64,000 nucleotides of DNA from an uncultured bacterium (lineage in GTDB: Bacteria; Bacillota_I; Bacilli_A; RF39; UBA660): positions 1 to 64,000 of the forward strand of contig CAMNUE010000009.1 in NCBI GenBank assembly GCA_946560065.1. Direction: 5' to 3'. Positions 28,089 to 39,133 of this stretch are shown piece by piece. The translations under genes were made by a program, and so were the position numbers. Positions within the stretch are counted from its first letter, which is position 1. Each line of letters opens with the position of its first letter. The notes under the pieces were generated by a model. It was not told the origin of the DNA, did no database searches, and worked only from the letters and a program-made list of their open reading frames with translations.

Positions 28089-30160
28089 TCAATTTATTTT
28101 TTGTTTATTTTTTAATATAATTATTGTTAGTAATAACGTTGAGATAAATCCAGGGATTAAATATTTGATTATTTTATCTTCGGTTAAAGGAATATCTATT
28201 TCCTTAGAATCTTGTTTAGTACTACTATCTTCTAATGGAGTTGTATTTTCCTCTTTGTCAGTAGCCTCACCCATCTTTTGCCACATTGCGATATAGATTA
28301 TTTCATAGTTTTCATTAGCATCTTCTGATGAGACAACTTTATTAATCTTTTTAGACCATCCGATAAATCTATAGCCTTCTCTAATTGGAATAACAGTTCC
28401 GTCTTCTAAAGTTTCTGTTTTACCAGACTCTTCTTTAAATTTTGGAGTGTTCTCTCCTTCTAGTAACTCTTTAGTTGTTTGTACTGGAAAACTATCATCT
28501 TCATCTTTGTAGATTACGGTGTATGTTTGTTTTAAATTTGCTTTCCATGTTGCCATAATAGTTATATTTCCATCTGCATCCGTTTCAGGATTATCCCATC
28601 CTGTAAAAGTGTATCCATCTCTAGTTGGTTCAGATGGATAGAGTGTTGCATAATCATCATCTTTAAAAATTATCTCTTTTTTTATTGGGGTTTCAGTATA
28701 ACTATCATACCAGATAATATTAATTTTAGGTTTTATTTCTACGCTATAGTCTACCTCCGCAGGGGTAGTTTCAGTTGAGTCGCTTGATGGTTCATAGTAT
28801 TTTCCTGGGGTTACAGTTGCGATGTTTTCTAATTTACCTTGATTGTTTATATCATATTCCGTAAAAGTCTTCACTACATAAACAACTATTTTTCCTGCTT
28901 CTGGTATTGTTCCCACAAAAGAATCTCCACCTACATATGTTGCCCCAGTATCTGTTACTTTATATTCTGTTCCTGGTGTTCCGATTACTGTTATACAATA
29001 AAGAACTTTAACACTATCATTGCTAGGAATAACTATTTTGCCATCGACATTTGGATAGCTTATCCCTGATATACTTATGTTTGAAGGAACTTCGTTGCTT
29101 CTTTCAACTATTTCTTTATTTATTTCTGTTATTCCAGATTGTTGTTTTTGCCATGTTGCCTTATATATTATTTCACCATTTTCGTCAGCATCAGCAGCTT
29201 CTATAATGGGATTTATTGATGGTGACCATCCCTGAAAAGTATAGCCTTCACGAATTGGGATGACAGTACCATCTACTAAAACCTGTGTTTTGTCAGGAAT
29301 TTCTACAAATGAGGGAGTAGAATCTCCAGATTTTAATCCTTCATATCCTTGATCTGGAAACACAATCTCACCTGCTACTCCATCAGTGTATGTAACAGTA
29401 TAATTATAACGTTCATAGCGTTCATATCGCAGTGTAGTTACATTTCCAGTAACATCATCAATACAAACCAATGGATTAGGTGTTCCAGATTTGTATTCGT
29501 AACTTTTTTCCATATAAATATTTTTTTTAGTTATATTGTCTGGATAAATTTTTGTTCCTGTTTTAGCATCTGTATGTTTTTCAGAAATGTTTCCATCTAG
29601 TTTACCGTCAGTATAATATTCGTGAACAACTTTGTAATCAATTTGTGACGAGTATTCTGTCATTATTATGAATAAATTTCCTTCGTAAAAAAAACATTCA
29701 CTCCCATCCCAATAAAAACCCAGCTCACTTGTAGGAAGAGTATAGGAAAGAGCATCACTTCTATTATATCCATGTCCATACATGCTGAATAAATGAGTTC
29801 CATAATTTCTATTATAGAATGATGTCCATTTAGAAGTGTCATATTTAGTGGGCAAAACCAGTCATATCCATCCATCCAATCGCAGGGAACAATCTCTCCA
29901 AGACTCCACTTATCTGTGTGATTTGATAGAAATCCAGCATGTCCATAGTGATTTCCAGAAGATGTATATGAATCGCAAAACATATAGACATCAATATCAT
30001 TTACATTTGGAAGTACTGCAGGTTTTGCAGATCTATTATTTGAAGATGCTGTAACATCAGCTGTCAATTTTTTTATGTTACTCATAATTGTGTCTTTACT
30101 GAATAAAAATATGGAGCATACGATTAGTATTAGAGATACTACTATTATTCTTTTTTTCAT
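28089..30160 (-). pseudogene. secreted B-repeat (Flg_new/InlB-like) protein split by a frameshift
   Basis: Signal-peptide half ends in frame at GYDWF; the rest (28089-29855) continues in the other frame as LPTKYDTSKWTSFYNRNYG with repeats YTVTYTDG...REGYTFQGWSP and a C-terminal TM; no in-frame start with RBS for the second half. Confidence 0.7.
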
Positions 30161-30276
30161 CTTTGTTATCTCCTTACAGAGACGAAATTTATTATTCTAT
30201 CTTCTAGTTAGATTTTACCTTCTACTCTCTTCTTTTGTCGACTATATTATTACTCTGATTGCTTTTTTTACAAAAA

Positions 30277-30300
30277 AAGAGAACCTCTAGGGTTCTAGTT
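30277..30300 (-). terminator. terminator after divIVA
   Basis: AGAACCCTAGAGGTTCTCTTTTTTT on the minus strand. Confidence 0.75.
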
Positions 30301-30721
30301 CTAATACTTCTATTTCTTCGACAACAGCCATTTGTTGTTCCATGATTAATTTTAATTTTCTTTTAAAAATCTTCATATTTTTTTCTAATATTTCCGCATT
30401 ATTTTCAATTTTTTCAGCTTTTAGTAATGCTTCATTGACGATTCTACTGGCATTATGTTTAGCATCAGTAACAATCATTTCACTCTCTTCACGAGCAATT
30501 CTTTTGATATTGTCACCTGTTTCTTCTGCTTTCATAATCGCACTTTTTAATGTAGTTTCTAAATTTTTATAATGTTCTAATTCTTTTCTTAATTCATCTA
30601 TCTCGTCATTTTGAGATCTTACTCTAGCTATTATACCTTCTGTTTCTTTTATAACATCACTAATAAACTTATTTACTTCACTACGATTATATCCATTAGC
30701 CTCATAACTAAATTTTTCCAT
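30287..30721 (-). CDS. divIVA: DivIVA-family protein
   Basis: N-terminal GYNRSEVNKFISDVI and coiled coil. Confidence 0.82.
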   Translation of the reverse strand: MEKFSYEANGYNRSEVNKFISDVIKETEGIIARVRSQNDEIDELRKELEHYKNLETTLKSAIMKAEETGDNIKRIAREESEMIVTDAKHNASRIVNEALLKAEKIENNAEILEKNMKIFKRKLKLIMEQQMAVVEEIEVLELEP

Positions 30722-30748
30722 ATAATCACCTCAGAAATATGTTATCTT

Positions 30749-31180
30749 TTAAAAGAAATCTTCATCATCATCTGCCTTTTCTGCTTTTTTTCCTCTAGTA
30801 GATTTTGCTGGTGTACCATTATCTTCACTGATTTTTCCTTCTACATTAACATTATTTGGAGTACATAAGAAAATCCCTCCACCTAATTTTTGAAGATCTC
30901 CACCTATAGCATAAATTGTTCCATATAAGAAGTCAACTATTCTTTTTGCTTGATCTGGTGTTACTCTTTTTAAATTAACTACTACTGAACTTCTATTTTT
31001 TAAATAGTCAGCAATTTGTTGGCTTTCTGAATATGCACGTGGTTCTAAAAGCATCATCTTTGATCCGGCAAGACCATTTTGCTCATGGAATTCTTCACGA
31101 GATGTTGTGTAGTAACCTTCTTCTCCTGCTACATCAGTTGTTTCTTCTCCACCAAAGAATCCTTTTAATTTATCTTTCAT
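30749..31180 (-). CDS. sepF: SepF cell-division protein
   Basis: [55 protein letters not shown]. Confidence 0.95.
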   Translation of the reverse strand: MKDKLKGFFGGEETTDVAGEEGYYTTSREEFHEQNGLAGSKMMLLEPRAYSESQQIADYLKNRSSVVVNLKRVTPDQAKRIVDFLYGTIYAIGGDLQKLGGGIFLCTPNNVNVEGKISEDNGTPAKSTRGKKAEKADDDEDFF

Positions 31181-31305
31181 ATATTAATCCTCCATATTTG
31201 CTATCTATCTTATCTTAACTATAAAACATTTTAACATAACTTTTTAAAAAGAAAAAGTCCAAATTGTGATATTTTCTATATTTGAACTCTTTTCCTCCAA
31301 AAAAA

Positions 31306-33381
31306 CTAGCCTAGTATTTCAGGTTGTGGTTGACTCACCATTGGTTGTGGCATTGTTTGTTGCACTGGCTGTGGTCTTTGGATAACTTGTTGTTGAATCA
31401 TGCCTTGTTGATTAGCTACCGGTTGTGGTAGTACTTGTCCTGGTTGTTGAACCATTCTTCGATCTGGTTGTATTATTTGTTGTTGAATCTGTTGTTGAGC
31501 CATTTGATTTTGTGTTACTTGAGTTTGTTGTACTTGGTTTTGTTGTGCCATTATATTGCTTACACTATTTGGATCTGCTGTTATAGTTTGAGATGTTGCT
31601 GGAACAGCTCTTGACTCATACCAAACTTTTTCCAAATCTACATTATTAGATAATGGTCGTGGATTTGGAAGGTCAACATACATTGATGTTGGTACTTTGA
31701 ATGCTGAACCAAAGGCAATACAATTTCCAGGCTTCAAATTTTTAAGTTGGAGTACTATTTCTGAGGAAACATTTGGTACCATCTCTCTAATATATTTTAA
31801 ATCTACTGGATGCAATGTTCTTAAAATTACGAAGTTCATACATTGTGAAACACAGGTATCTGATAATTCACTAGGTCTTTGAGTAATAAGTGCTAAGAAC
31901 ATACCATATTTACGTCCTTCTTTAGAAATTCTTTCGAAGATATTATATCCCAATAACTCAATATCATTATCGTGTTGAACATAGCGGTGTGCTTCTTCAA
32001 TAATTATGTGATATGCTAGACTACCACGAGGCTTTGTTGTACTTGCTTTTAAGAATAGCATTCTTGATAAGATTTTTGTTATAACTTTTGCTATACGATC
32101 ATCTATATAATTGATATTAAAGTTTACAATTTGAACTTTACTTTGAGTTTTTGGATCCCATAGTAATGAATCAATATATTGATCTCTTGTAACATATTTT
32201 GGATAACTAAAGTAATGTCTATTATCTCCAGTTGCTAATGTATGTAGTCGAACACTCATAACATTTGCTGTATCGAATACTTTATCACTTTTTAAAATTC
32301 CTTCACTTATTAGGGCAAAGTCCATTGCAAGTTCTAAGTCAGTTAAGGAATAAAATGGATTCATTTCATTTGGATCAATTTCTAGTTCTTCTTCTATTAT
32401 GTATCCTCGAACGAATTCAACTACAAGTTCCATTTCTTGCATTTTACCAGTCTTATCAACAAACAAACATTGTTTAAATGTACGAATATACCCTGGTTGA
32501 ACAATCTGACTTTCAAGATTAAGTGTTGGAGTATTAAATTTTGTTAAAACACCAATAACTTGGTCTCTTATTTTGGTAGAATCATTTCCACTTAATAAAA
32601 TATCTTGAAGAGCGCGAGCAATAATATCATTTTTTCTTTTGATAACTGTTTCACTACTACCAGTTAAGATTGGAACTAATTTAAGTGTCTTTTCGATAAT
32701 TGGTAATTGCGTTGGTGATGAAGCATCAAGTAAAAGTGCTAAATCATCTACATCTAATAACCAAATAGGAATTCTTAATATTTCACAATCTGGATCGATT
32801 ATATTTGTAGTATAGGCTTTATAATTAAGTTTCGGATTAGTCTTATGTAAATCTCCAAAGGCATGAGTATATTCACCATAAGCATCAAAGAAGAATAATC
32901 CTGAGTTTACTGGTGGAGTTGGACTACTTGTATATAGTTTTTGAAGAATTGAGGCAACTGTACAACTCTTACCTGCTCCAGAGTTTCCTAAAATAGAAAA
33001 GTGGGTATTAAAAAACTCATTTATTGGAACATTTATTTTATAACCTTCATAAACATTACTAGTTCCAAAATTTGTATAACCAAACTCTGTTTCCTGTTTA
33101 CCGAATAATAATTCAAGCTCTTCTGTCTCTATTATTCTTACTTTAGATTTAAAAGAAGGTTTAGTACTTGCTCCTGGAGTAAAGAAACCATCATTTATTT
33201 CTCCTACGACATTAGCAAACATAGTAGTTTGGTTTACATTGGCAATTTCAGCAACAACTTTTTTATTACTACCATCTTCAAATATAACATGTAAATTTAC
33301 AAGGTTCGGTTGTTCATTTATATCAATATCTAATTTTATTTTTACACTATTATCAATAATTTCTTCAATTTTACCTAGCAT
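31306..33381 (-). CDS. HerA-like (DUF87) ATPase with Gln-rich tail
   Basis: ILGNSGAGKSCTVASIL Walker A; HIIIEEAHRYV Walker B; LITQRPSELSDTCVSQCMNFVILR; C-terminal Q/P-rich. Confidence 0.88.
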   Translation of the reverse strand: MLGKIEEIIDNSVKIKLDIDINEQPNLVNLHVIFEDGSNKKVVAEIANVNQTTMFANVVGEINDGFFTPGASTKPSFKSKVRIIETEELELLFGKQETEFGYTNFGTSNVYEGYKINVPINEFFNTHFSILGNSGAGKSCTVASILQKLYTSSPTPPVNSGLFFFDAYGEYTHAFGDLHKTNPKLNYKAYTTNIIDPDCEILRIPIWLLDVDDLALLLDASSPTQLPIIEKTLKLVPILTGSSETVIKRKNDIIARALQDILLSGNDSTKIRDQVIGVLTKFNTPTLNLESQIVQPGYIRTFKQCLFVDKTGKMQEMELVVEFVRGYIIEEELEIDPNEMNPFYSLTDLELAMDFALISEGILKSDKVFDTANVMSVRLHTLATGDNRHYFSYPKYVTRDQYIDSLLWDPKTQSKVQIVNFNINYIDDRIAKVITKILSRMLFLKASTTKPRGSLAYHIIIEEAHRYVQHDNDIELLGYNIFERISKEGRKYGMFLALITQRPSELSDTCVSQCMNFVILRTLHPVDLKYIREMVPNVSSEIVLQLKNLKPGNCIAFGSAFKVPTSMYVDLPNPRPLSNNVDLEKVWYESRAVPATSQTITADPNSVSNIMAQQNQVQQTQVTQNQMAQQQIQQQIIQPDRRMVQQPGQVLPQPVANQQGMIQQQVIQRPQPVQQTMPQPMVSQPQPEILG

Positions 33382-33478
33382 CTAATCACCCTTTATTATA
33401 TTGAGTATATCAAAAAAAAGGTAAAAATAAAAGTCACTAAGTTTATTTTTAATGACTTTTGACTGTTAATTTTATTCA

Positions 33479-33982
33479 TTAAGTTTTATTATAATTATTT
33501 CTTCTTTCAAACATCATAGCCATTATGTTTGAGACTATCATTATTGCCCCTGTTACAATACCAATATAACTTCCATTTAATCCATCATAAATTATCCAGA
33601 GTACTTCAGCAATTATAGCTCCAATAACTGCACTATTTTTGTTATATGAGAGACTATATCCATCTATTATAGAAGCGATACAAGGAAATATTGAAACCAA
33701 TCCTGTAAAGTTTAGCAGACTATATATTATGTATATAGGTATTGTTCCTATAAAAATATATTTATCTAGATCTGTTTTATAATAAGAAAAATCTCTGAAT
33801 AACTCAAAAATTATTACAAAGACTCCTTCTATTGCACCAATAAAGTAATAATGAAAAGCATAGAAGACACCTGATATTAGTTGAAGGAATAATAATTTAT
33901 TAATATCTTCTCTCCAATAACTTAGTAATAAAAGAATCCATCCTATCAATCCCAATGTCTGAATTAGAATCGTTGTAAGCAT
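33479..33982 (-). CDS. YgjV-like membrane protein
   Basis: Small polytopic protein, QTLGLIGWILLLLSYWREDINKLLFLQLISGVFYAFHYYFIGA. Confidence 0.7.
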   Translation of the reverse strand: MLTTILIQTLGLIGWILLLLSYWREDINKLLFLQLISGVFYAFHYYFIGAIEGVFVIIFELFRDFSYYKTDLDKYIFIGTIPIYIIYSLLNFTGLVSIFPCIASIIDGYSLSYNKNSAVIGAIIAEVLWIIYDGLNGSYIGIVTGAIMIVSNIMAMMFERRNNYNKT

Positions 33983-34055
33983 CTAGGCACCTCCATTTTC
34001 TTAATTATAGCAAAAAGCTTATATTAATGGTAGTATATAACTGCCTAATAAAGAA

Positions 34056-34083
34056 AAAAACAACTTTTTAAAGTTGTTCCTTA
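34056..34083 (-). terminator. terminator after lipoprotein gene
   Basis: GGAACAACTTTAAAAAGTTGTTTTTTT. Confidence 0.75.
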
Positions 34084-34704
34084 GTAAAGTCCATGAAGTT
34101 TTTGTCTGTCTTCATCGTTTAAATCATCTATTACCCATTCTCCATTTTCTTTAGTTAAATTAAAAGTTAAATCATATTTTATTTTCTCATTAACGGTTTT
34201 TAATTCCTTGATTTTGTAATCGATAAAACTAGCAATATTATCTATCTTGTCTTTTGCTTCATCTTTTACGTCATCAGCTGCTTCTTCTACTTTTTCTTTT
34301 ACTGTTTCATTAGAATTATCCTCTTCATCTTTTTTATCACCATCTTTAAACTCATCTTTATGTTCTGCATAATACTCTTTTGATTTATTAATAGATGTTT
34401 GATAATCTAGAACTTCTACTTCAACATCAACTGTTGCTGTGTCACCTTCAATTTCCTCATTTTTAATTTTATAAGATAGATTTTGATATTGCTTTTCTAA
34501 AAGTATTTGATACTCTTTTCTTTGCTCTTCATTCATTGAATCATCTTTTTTTAAAGTTTCTTCTAATTCAGTTAGGACTTTCTTATCTAACTTCTGATAT
34601 TTTCCTAGAAAATCTTCTACTTTACTGGTTGGTGTATTCATTGTATTATTACAACCTGTTAGGATAATTATTCCTAGTAAAAAAGCTATTAGTATTTTTT
34701 TCAT
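34081..34704 (-). CDS. predicted lipoprotein
   Basis: Lipobox IILTGCNN; coil-rich mature region. Confidence 0.75.
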   Translation of the reverse strand: MKKILIAFLLGIIILTGCNNTMNTPTSKVEDFLGKYQKLDKKVLTELEETLKKDDSMNEEQRKEYQILLEKQYQNLSYKIKNEEIEGDTATVDVEVEVLDYQTSINKSKEYYAEHKDEFKDGDKKDEEDNSNETVKEKVEEAADDVKDEAKDKIDNIASFIDYKIKELKTVNEKIKYDLTFNLTKENGEWVIDDLNDEDRQKLHGLY

Positions 34705-34744
34705 TTTATTCCTCCCATTAATATAATGGAAGTTTTAAATGATT

Positions 34745-35545
34745 TTATACATTTTTAATATAGATAGCTCCACTTGCATTATCTCTTCCTTTGAATGGTA
34801 CGATATAATTGGCAAGATATTTACTCTTTAGACGAATTGGAACAAATAAATGTTGGTTTACATTAACTGCTTCATTAATTATCTTTTCTAACAAATTAGT
34901 TTTTTTTGTTCTATTTATTATCTTTTTTATCTTTTTATCTGTAATCAAATCTGTTACTCCATCAGTAAATAGTAATAACATTTCATAGTCATTTTCAATG
35001 ACATAAGTACTTATTATACATAGTTCTTTGCATAGTCCTATACAAGCATTAATCAAACTATTATTAGAAAAATATCTTAAATCATCTTTTTTGACATTTC
35101 CGTATTTATAGTAATCCCAAACGTCGGAGTTATCATCTGTAATCTGAATTAAATTTTTGTTTTTGTAAATATATGTTCTAGAATCACCAACATTTAAAAT
35201 TATAGTTTGCTTTTTATTTACCAAAGATAAGGTTAGTGTTGTTCCTAGATGATTACTACCGTATTTTTTTATTAGATTATCATTTAATTTCATAATATAA
35301 TCTTTTAGATGCTTGATTATTTTATCATTATTATTTAGAGATTTAACACTTTTCTTTAAAAACCATTGTTCTATGGACTCTGTAATGTATTTTGAGGCTA
35401 TTTCTCCATCAGCTCTTCCTCCCATTCCATCTGCAGCTATTAGTAATTTGAAATTTTTATTTTTAGGATGACTAATTGCTAAAACACAATCTTCGTTGTG
35501 ATTACGAATTAATCCAATATCAGTTTTACATTCAAGTATTTCCAT
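34745..35545 (-). CDS. PP2C-family protein phosphatase
   Basis: TDIGLIRNHNEDC, LLIAADGMGGRADGE, LNVGDSRTYIYKN, LLFTDGVTDLI. Confidence 0.93.
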   Translation of the reverse strand: MEILECKTDIGLIRNHNEDCVLAISHPKNKNFKLLIAADGMGGRADGEIASKYITESIEQWFLKKSVKSLNNNDKIIKHLKDYIMKLNDNLIKKYGSNHLGTTLTLSLVNKKQTIILNVGDSRTYIYKNKNLIQITDDNSDVWDYYKYGNVKKDDLRYFSNNSLINACIGLCKELCIISTYVIENDYEMLLLFTDGVTDLITDKKIKKIINRTKKTNLLEKIINEAVNVNQHLFVPIRLKSKYLANYIVPFKGRDNASGAIYIKNV

Positions 35546-35610
35546 AACTTACTCCATTCAGTAAATTATTATAGCACTCTCTTTATCAAAAAAAAAGAAA
35601 CTAGACAATT

Positions 35611-37251
35611 CTATTGTAAAGTATTCTTTTTGACAGTATTGTCTTTTGGTCCATAAATTTTTTCATCCCTTTTATGAAATAAATCAAATGCTTGATTTAA
35701 TTTTTCTTCTAAAGCTTCTAATGATATGTTTGGATTTTTTAATTGTTCAATATGAACTAATGCTTTTTTTATCTTATCTTCTGGTATTTCTTCTATATTA
35801 ATGTTTTGAGCTAATTCATATATCTTATCAAGACTTTCTATGTAGTATAAATTTATATCTTCTGCATTACTATATTCTAATCTAAAGATTTCATCATTTT
35901 TAAAATATTTAAGAATTATGTTTACAATACTAGTTAGGGCTATTCTATCACTTTGAATTATTCTTAGGAATTCATCTTTATCCCTTAATGTTAATAATGA
36001 GTAACCTGCTGCGTATATTTTTTGAAGATGTTTTGAATATTTTTCGGGAGTTAGTAAAAAATGATTAAAAACGAATAATTCTTTGTCTTCATGATTATCA
36101 AAAGTTGTATCCATTAGATAAACCCCATTTATATCATATTTCTTATCTTTTAAAAACACTAAATTATTTAAATGATTATATTCACCATCTTTTCTAGTAT
36201 CTGATTTATCACAAGCGTAATTTTCCCAAGTGTCTATAGAAAAACGTTTTGCAGAATCTGATAAAAGAAAGGAGTATCCAACACAGACTAGTTTATCTGC
36301 AAATAATAATTTATTCAAGAATCTTGATATACGGTAATCTTCATCTGTTCCTTCTCTTTTATATCTACGGTAAGTAGAAACAATAGTATATAGCCAGATT
36401 AGTATTTCAAACGGTGATAATTCATCTTTATGCTTCTCGATTGGAGCAATCAACTCTTTCATCTTTTCTTCGACTTTTATAAAGATATTTAAGTCTGTTG
36501 GCTCATCTGTATCTGTTAGTACTTCGATAGTTGAATTCTGGTTTTTATCAGAAAATGGTTCATAGTTGAAGTTATGTCTGTCTTCTATAGAAATAGTAAT
36601 TTTTGTTTTCTCTTCTTCATCTTTTTCTAAAATGTTTAATTTATCAATTATTCTTTTTATTGATATTGAGTCAGTAAAGTCGGAAAAATTTATTTTTCCT
36701 TTTTCTGCTCTATGTTCTAATAAATTACATATTTCTAGCGCTTGTTCTTCTGTTAATGGTCCAGGGATGTTTAATTCTTTTTCATAAATTATTTTTTCGA
36801 CATCTAGACAATTCGTTATTTCTCTTTTCATTACTTGAGTTAATCTTTTATCGTAGCATGTATTAAGTTCTTCACTTATTATACTAGTCTCTATTTCTTT
36901 TATGTTTTGATTTTCTTTTAAAATGTCAAAATCTTTTTTTGTTAAAGCATAGTCATTTAAAATGATACTTGCTAAGGAGCTGTTTTTTTGTAAAATTTTG
37001 AAATATTCTTCAGTCATATGATATTTAGAATCAAAATAAAGAGTTCTAATCCATGTTCTTTCATAAGAACATAATTTTCTTACAAAATCATCTACTAATT
37101 CTTTATTTTCAAAGTATGTTTTTTTAGAGATAGAAACTGAATACATATCTTCTTTTTCTTCCTTAGTGGGTTCTTCATCTTTGATAGAAATTAATAGAAC
37201 ATTTTCTAGGTCTAAAGCTGCTAACTTTTTGCTTAAATCAATATTAGTCAT
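35611..37251 (-). CDS. protein with transglutaminase-like Cys/His/Asp motifs
   Basis: LVCVGYSFLLSDSAKRF ... GEYNHLNNLVFLKDKKYDINGVYLMDTTFDN. Confidence 0.6.
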   Translation of the reverse strand: MTNIDLSKKLAALDLENVLLISIKDEEPTKEEKEDMYSVSISKKTYFENKELVDDFVRKLCSYERTWIRTLYFDSKYHMTEEYFKILQKNSSLASIILNDYALTKKDFDILKENQNIKEIETSIISEELNTCYDKRLTQVMKREITNCLDVEKIIYEKELNIPGPLTEEQALEICNLLEHRAEKGKINFSDFTDSISIKRIIDKLNILEKDEEEKTKITISIEDRHNFNYEPFSDKNQNSTIEVLTDTDEPTDLNIFIKVEEKMKELIAPIEKHKDELSPFEILIWLYTIVSTYRRYKREGTDEDYRISRFLNKLLFADKLVCVGYSFLLSDSAKRFSIDTWENYACDKSDTRKDGEYNHLNNLVFLKDKKYDINGVYLMDTTFDNHEDKELFVFNHFLLTPEKYSKHLQKIYAAGYSLLTLRDKDEFLRIIQSDRIALTSIVNIILKYFKNDEIFRLEYSNAEDINLYYIESLDKIYELAQNINIEEIPEDKIKKALVHIEQLKNPNISLEALEEKLNQAFDLFHKRDEKIYGPKDNTVKKNTLQ

Positions 37252-37330
37252 CTAATTTGCCCCCCTTTTTAACGGTGCATATTATAACATATATTGAAAA
37301 TTTTGACAATAAAAAAGAAGATTTCTCTTC

Positions 37331-38710
37331 TTAATAATCGCAATTACCTGGAGTTCTTGGATATGGTATTACGTCACGGATATTTTCAACTCCTGTTAGA
37401 TAGATAAGCAATCTTTCAAAGCCCATTCCAAATCCTGAGTGAACACAACCACCAAATTTTCTTAAGTTTAAGTACCATTCCATAGCATCTGCTTCCATGT
37501 CAAGTTCTTTCATTCTAGTGACTAGTTTATCATAGTTTTCTTCTCTTTGAGAGCCACCCATTAATTCACCAGCTCCTGGAACTTCAAGGTCTACAGCAGC
37601 AACTGTTTTTTGGTCTTCATTTTGTTTCATATAGAAAGCTTTAATATCTTTTGGCCAATTTTTAATAAATACTGGGCCATCAAAGTATTCTGTAATATAT
37701 TTTTCATGTTCTTTTGCAATATCTTCACCGTATTCTGGTTCAAACTCCCATTTTACGTTGGTTTTTTTTAAGATAGAAATTACTTCTTCATGATTAACTC
37801 TTGTGAATTTACTGCTCACTAGTTTTTGTAATTTTTCTTTTAGTCCTTTTTCAACGAACGAATCAAAGAAGTTTATTTCATTAGGACATTTTTCTAAAAC
37901 ATAATTTACGATAAACTTTAGCATATCTTCCATAATGTCCATATCACCTTCTAAATCACAGAAAGCTATTTCTGGTTCAATCATCCAAAATTCATTGGCA
38001 TGAGTTTTCGTATTAGAATTTTCAGCACGGAAAGTTGGGCCAAATGTATAAACTTTTTTATAGGCCATAGCAAAAGTTTCTGCTTCTAATTGACCTGATA
38101 CTGTAAGATTTGCTTGTCTATTAAAGAAGTCTTTAGAGTAATCTACTTTACCACTTTTAGCAATTTTTTCTAAATCAAGTGTTGTTACTTGAAACATTTC
38201 CCCTGCTCCTTCACAATCACTAGCTGTAATTAATGGAGCATGGAAATAAACATAGTTATTCTTTTGGAAATATTCATGAATAGCCATTGCAGCAATACTT
38301 CTTACTCTGAATACTGCTCCATAAAGGTTTGTTCTTGGACGAAGATATGCTTGTTCTCTTAAAAATTCTCTTGTATGTCTTTTTGGTTGAATTGGATAAT
38401 CTTCTGGACAATCACCTAGTAATTTGAATTCTTGCATTTGGATTTCAAAATCTTGTCCTTTAGCAGGAGACTCAACTACTTTTCCTGTTACTTCAATTGC
38501 TGAGCCAATATGAATTTTTTGAATTTCTTCAAAGTCAGTTAATTTACTATCATAAACTACTTGAATATTATTAAAGAATGTTCCATCATTAAAATCAATA
38601 AAACCAAACTCTTTTTGTTTACGATGATTTCTAACCCAACCTTGAAGTGTTACTTCACTGTTCATTTTTTCATTTAAATTTTCATATAGAGCTTTTACAT
38701 CTATTGTCAT
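37331..38710 (-). CDS. asnS: asparaginyl-tRNA synthetase
   Basis: OB fold plus class II core, FRAENSNTKTHANEFWMIEPE, SGFGMGFERLL, IPYPRTPGNCDY. Confidence 0.96.
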   Translation of the reverse strand: MTIDVKALYENLNEKMNSEVTLQGWVRNHRKQKEFGFIDFNDGTFFNNIQVVYDSKLTDFEEIQKIHIGSAIEVTGKVVESPAKGQDFEIQMQEFKLLGDCPEDYPIQPKRHTREFLREQAYLRPRTNLYGAVFRVRSIAAMAIHEYFQKNNYVYFHAPLITASDCEGAGEMFQVTTLDLEKIAKSGKVDYSKDFFNRQANLTVSGQLEAETFAMAYKKVYTFGPTFRAENSNTKTHANEFWMIEPEIAFCDLEGDMDIMEDMLKFIVNYVLEKCPNEINFFDSFVEKGLKEKLQKLVSSKFTRVNHEEVISILKKTNVKWEFEPEYGEDIAKEHEKYITEYFDGPVFIKNWPKDIKAFYMKQNEDQKTVAAVDLEVPGAGELMGGSQREENYDKLVTRMKELDMEADAMEWYLNLRKFGGCVHSGFGMGFERLLIYLTGVENIRDVIPYPRTPGNCDY

Positions 38711-38725
38711 ATTATTTCCTTCTTT

Positions 38726-39118
38726 CTACCCAATATAGTAATAATTAGAATCCATTGTTGCGACTAATTCTTCTTTGTCATTATATATGTTTGCTCTTAA
38801 AACACAAGTTGTTTTACCATTTTTAATCATTTCAGCTGTTGCTAATAAATATTTTCCTGTTCCAGGTTTTAGATAGTTAATACTAGCATTTAAAGTTACG
38901 GCTGCTCTTCCTGTTGATCTTGCCAACATTCCCATAACAACATCTCCTAATCCGAAGATAAATCCACCATGAGCTATACCGTAGGGATTCATTGAATTTT
39001 CTGTTAAATCTGCTCTTATTATGCATTCTTCCTCTGTTGCTTTTTCTACATGATAGTTATTGTGTTTGAAAAAGCCAGGCTTGTTTTCCATATCATCTAA
39101 TAATTTTTTATATTCCAT
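38726..39118 (-). CDS. PaaI-like hotdog thioesterase
   Basis: MNPYGIAHGGFIFGLGDVVMGMLAR. Confidence 0.85.
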   Translation of the reverse strand: MEYKKLLDDMENKPGFFKHNNYHVEKATEEECIIRADLTENSMNPYGIAHGGFIFGLGDVVMGMLARSTGRAAVTLNASINYLKPGTGKYLLATAEMIKNGKTTCVLRANIYNDKEELVATMDSNYYYIG

Positions 39119-39133
39119 TGTTTCTCTCCTTGT

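Noticed and set aside
29666-29860. Programmed -1 frameshift at the TTTT tract
   Set aside because: No X-XXY-YYZ slippery heptamer in the required frame and no obvious stimulatory structure; a simple indel is the more economical explanation.
31500-31560. Short CAA/TTG-rich repeats as a possible CRISPR or tandem repeat array
   Set aside because: They encode the Gln-rich tail of the HerA-like protein; no regular repeat-spacer structure was found anywhere in the window.
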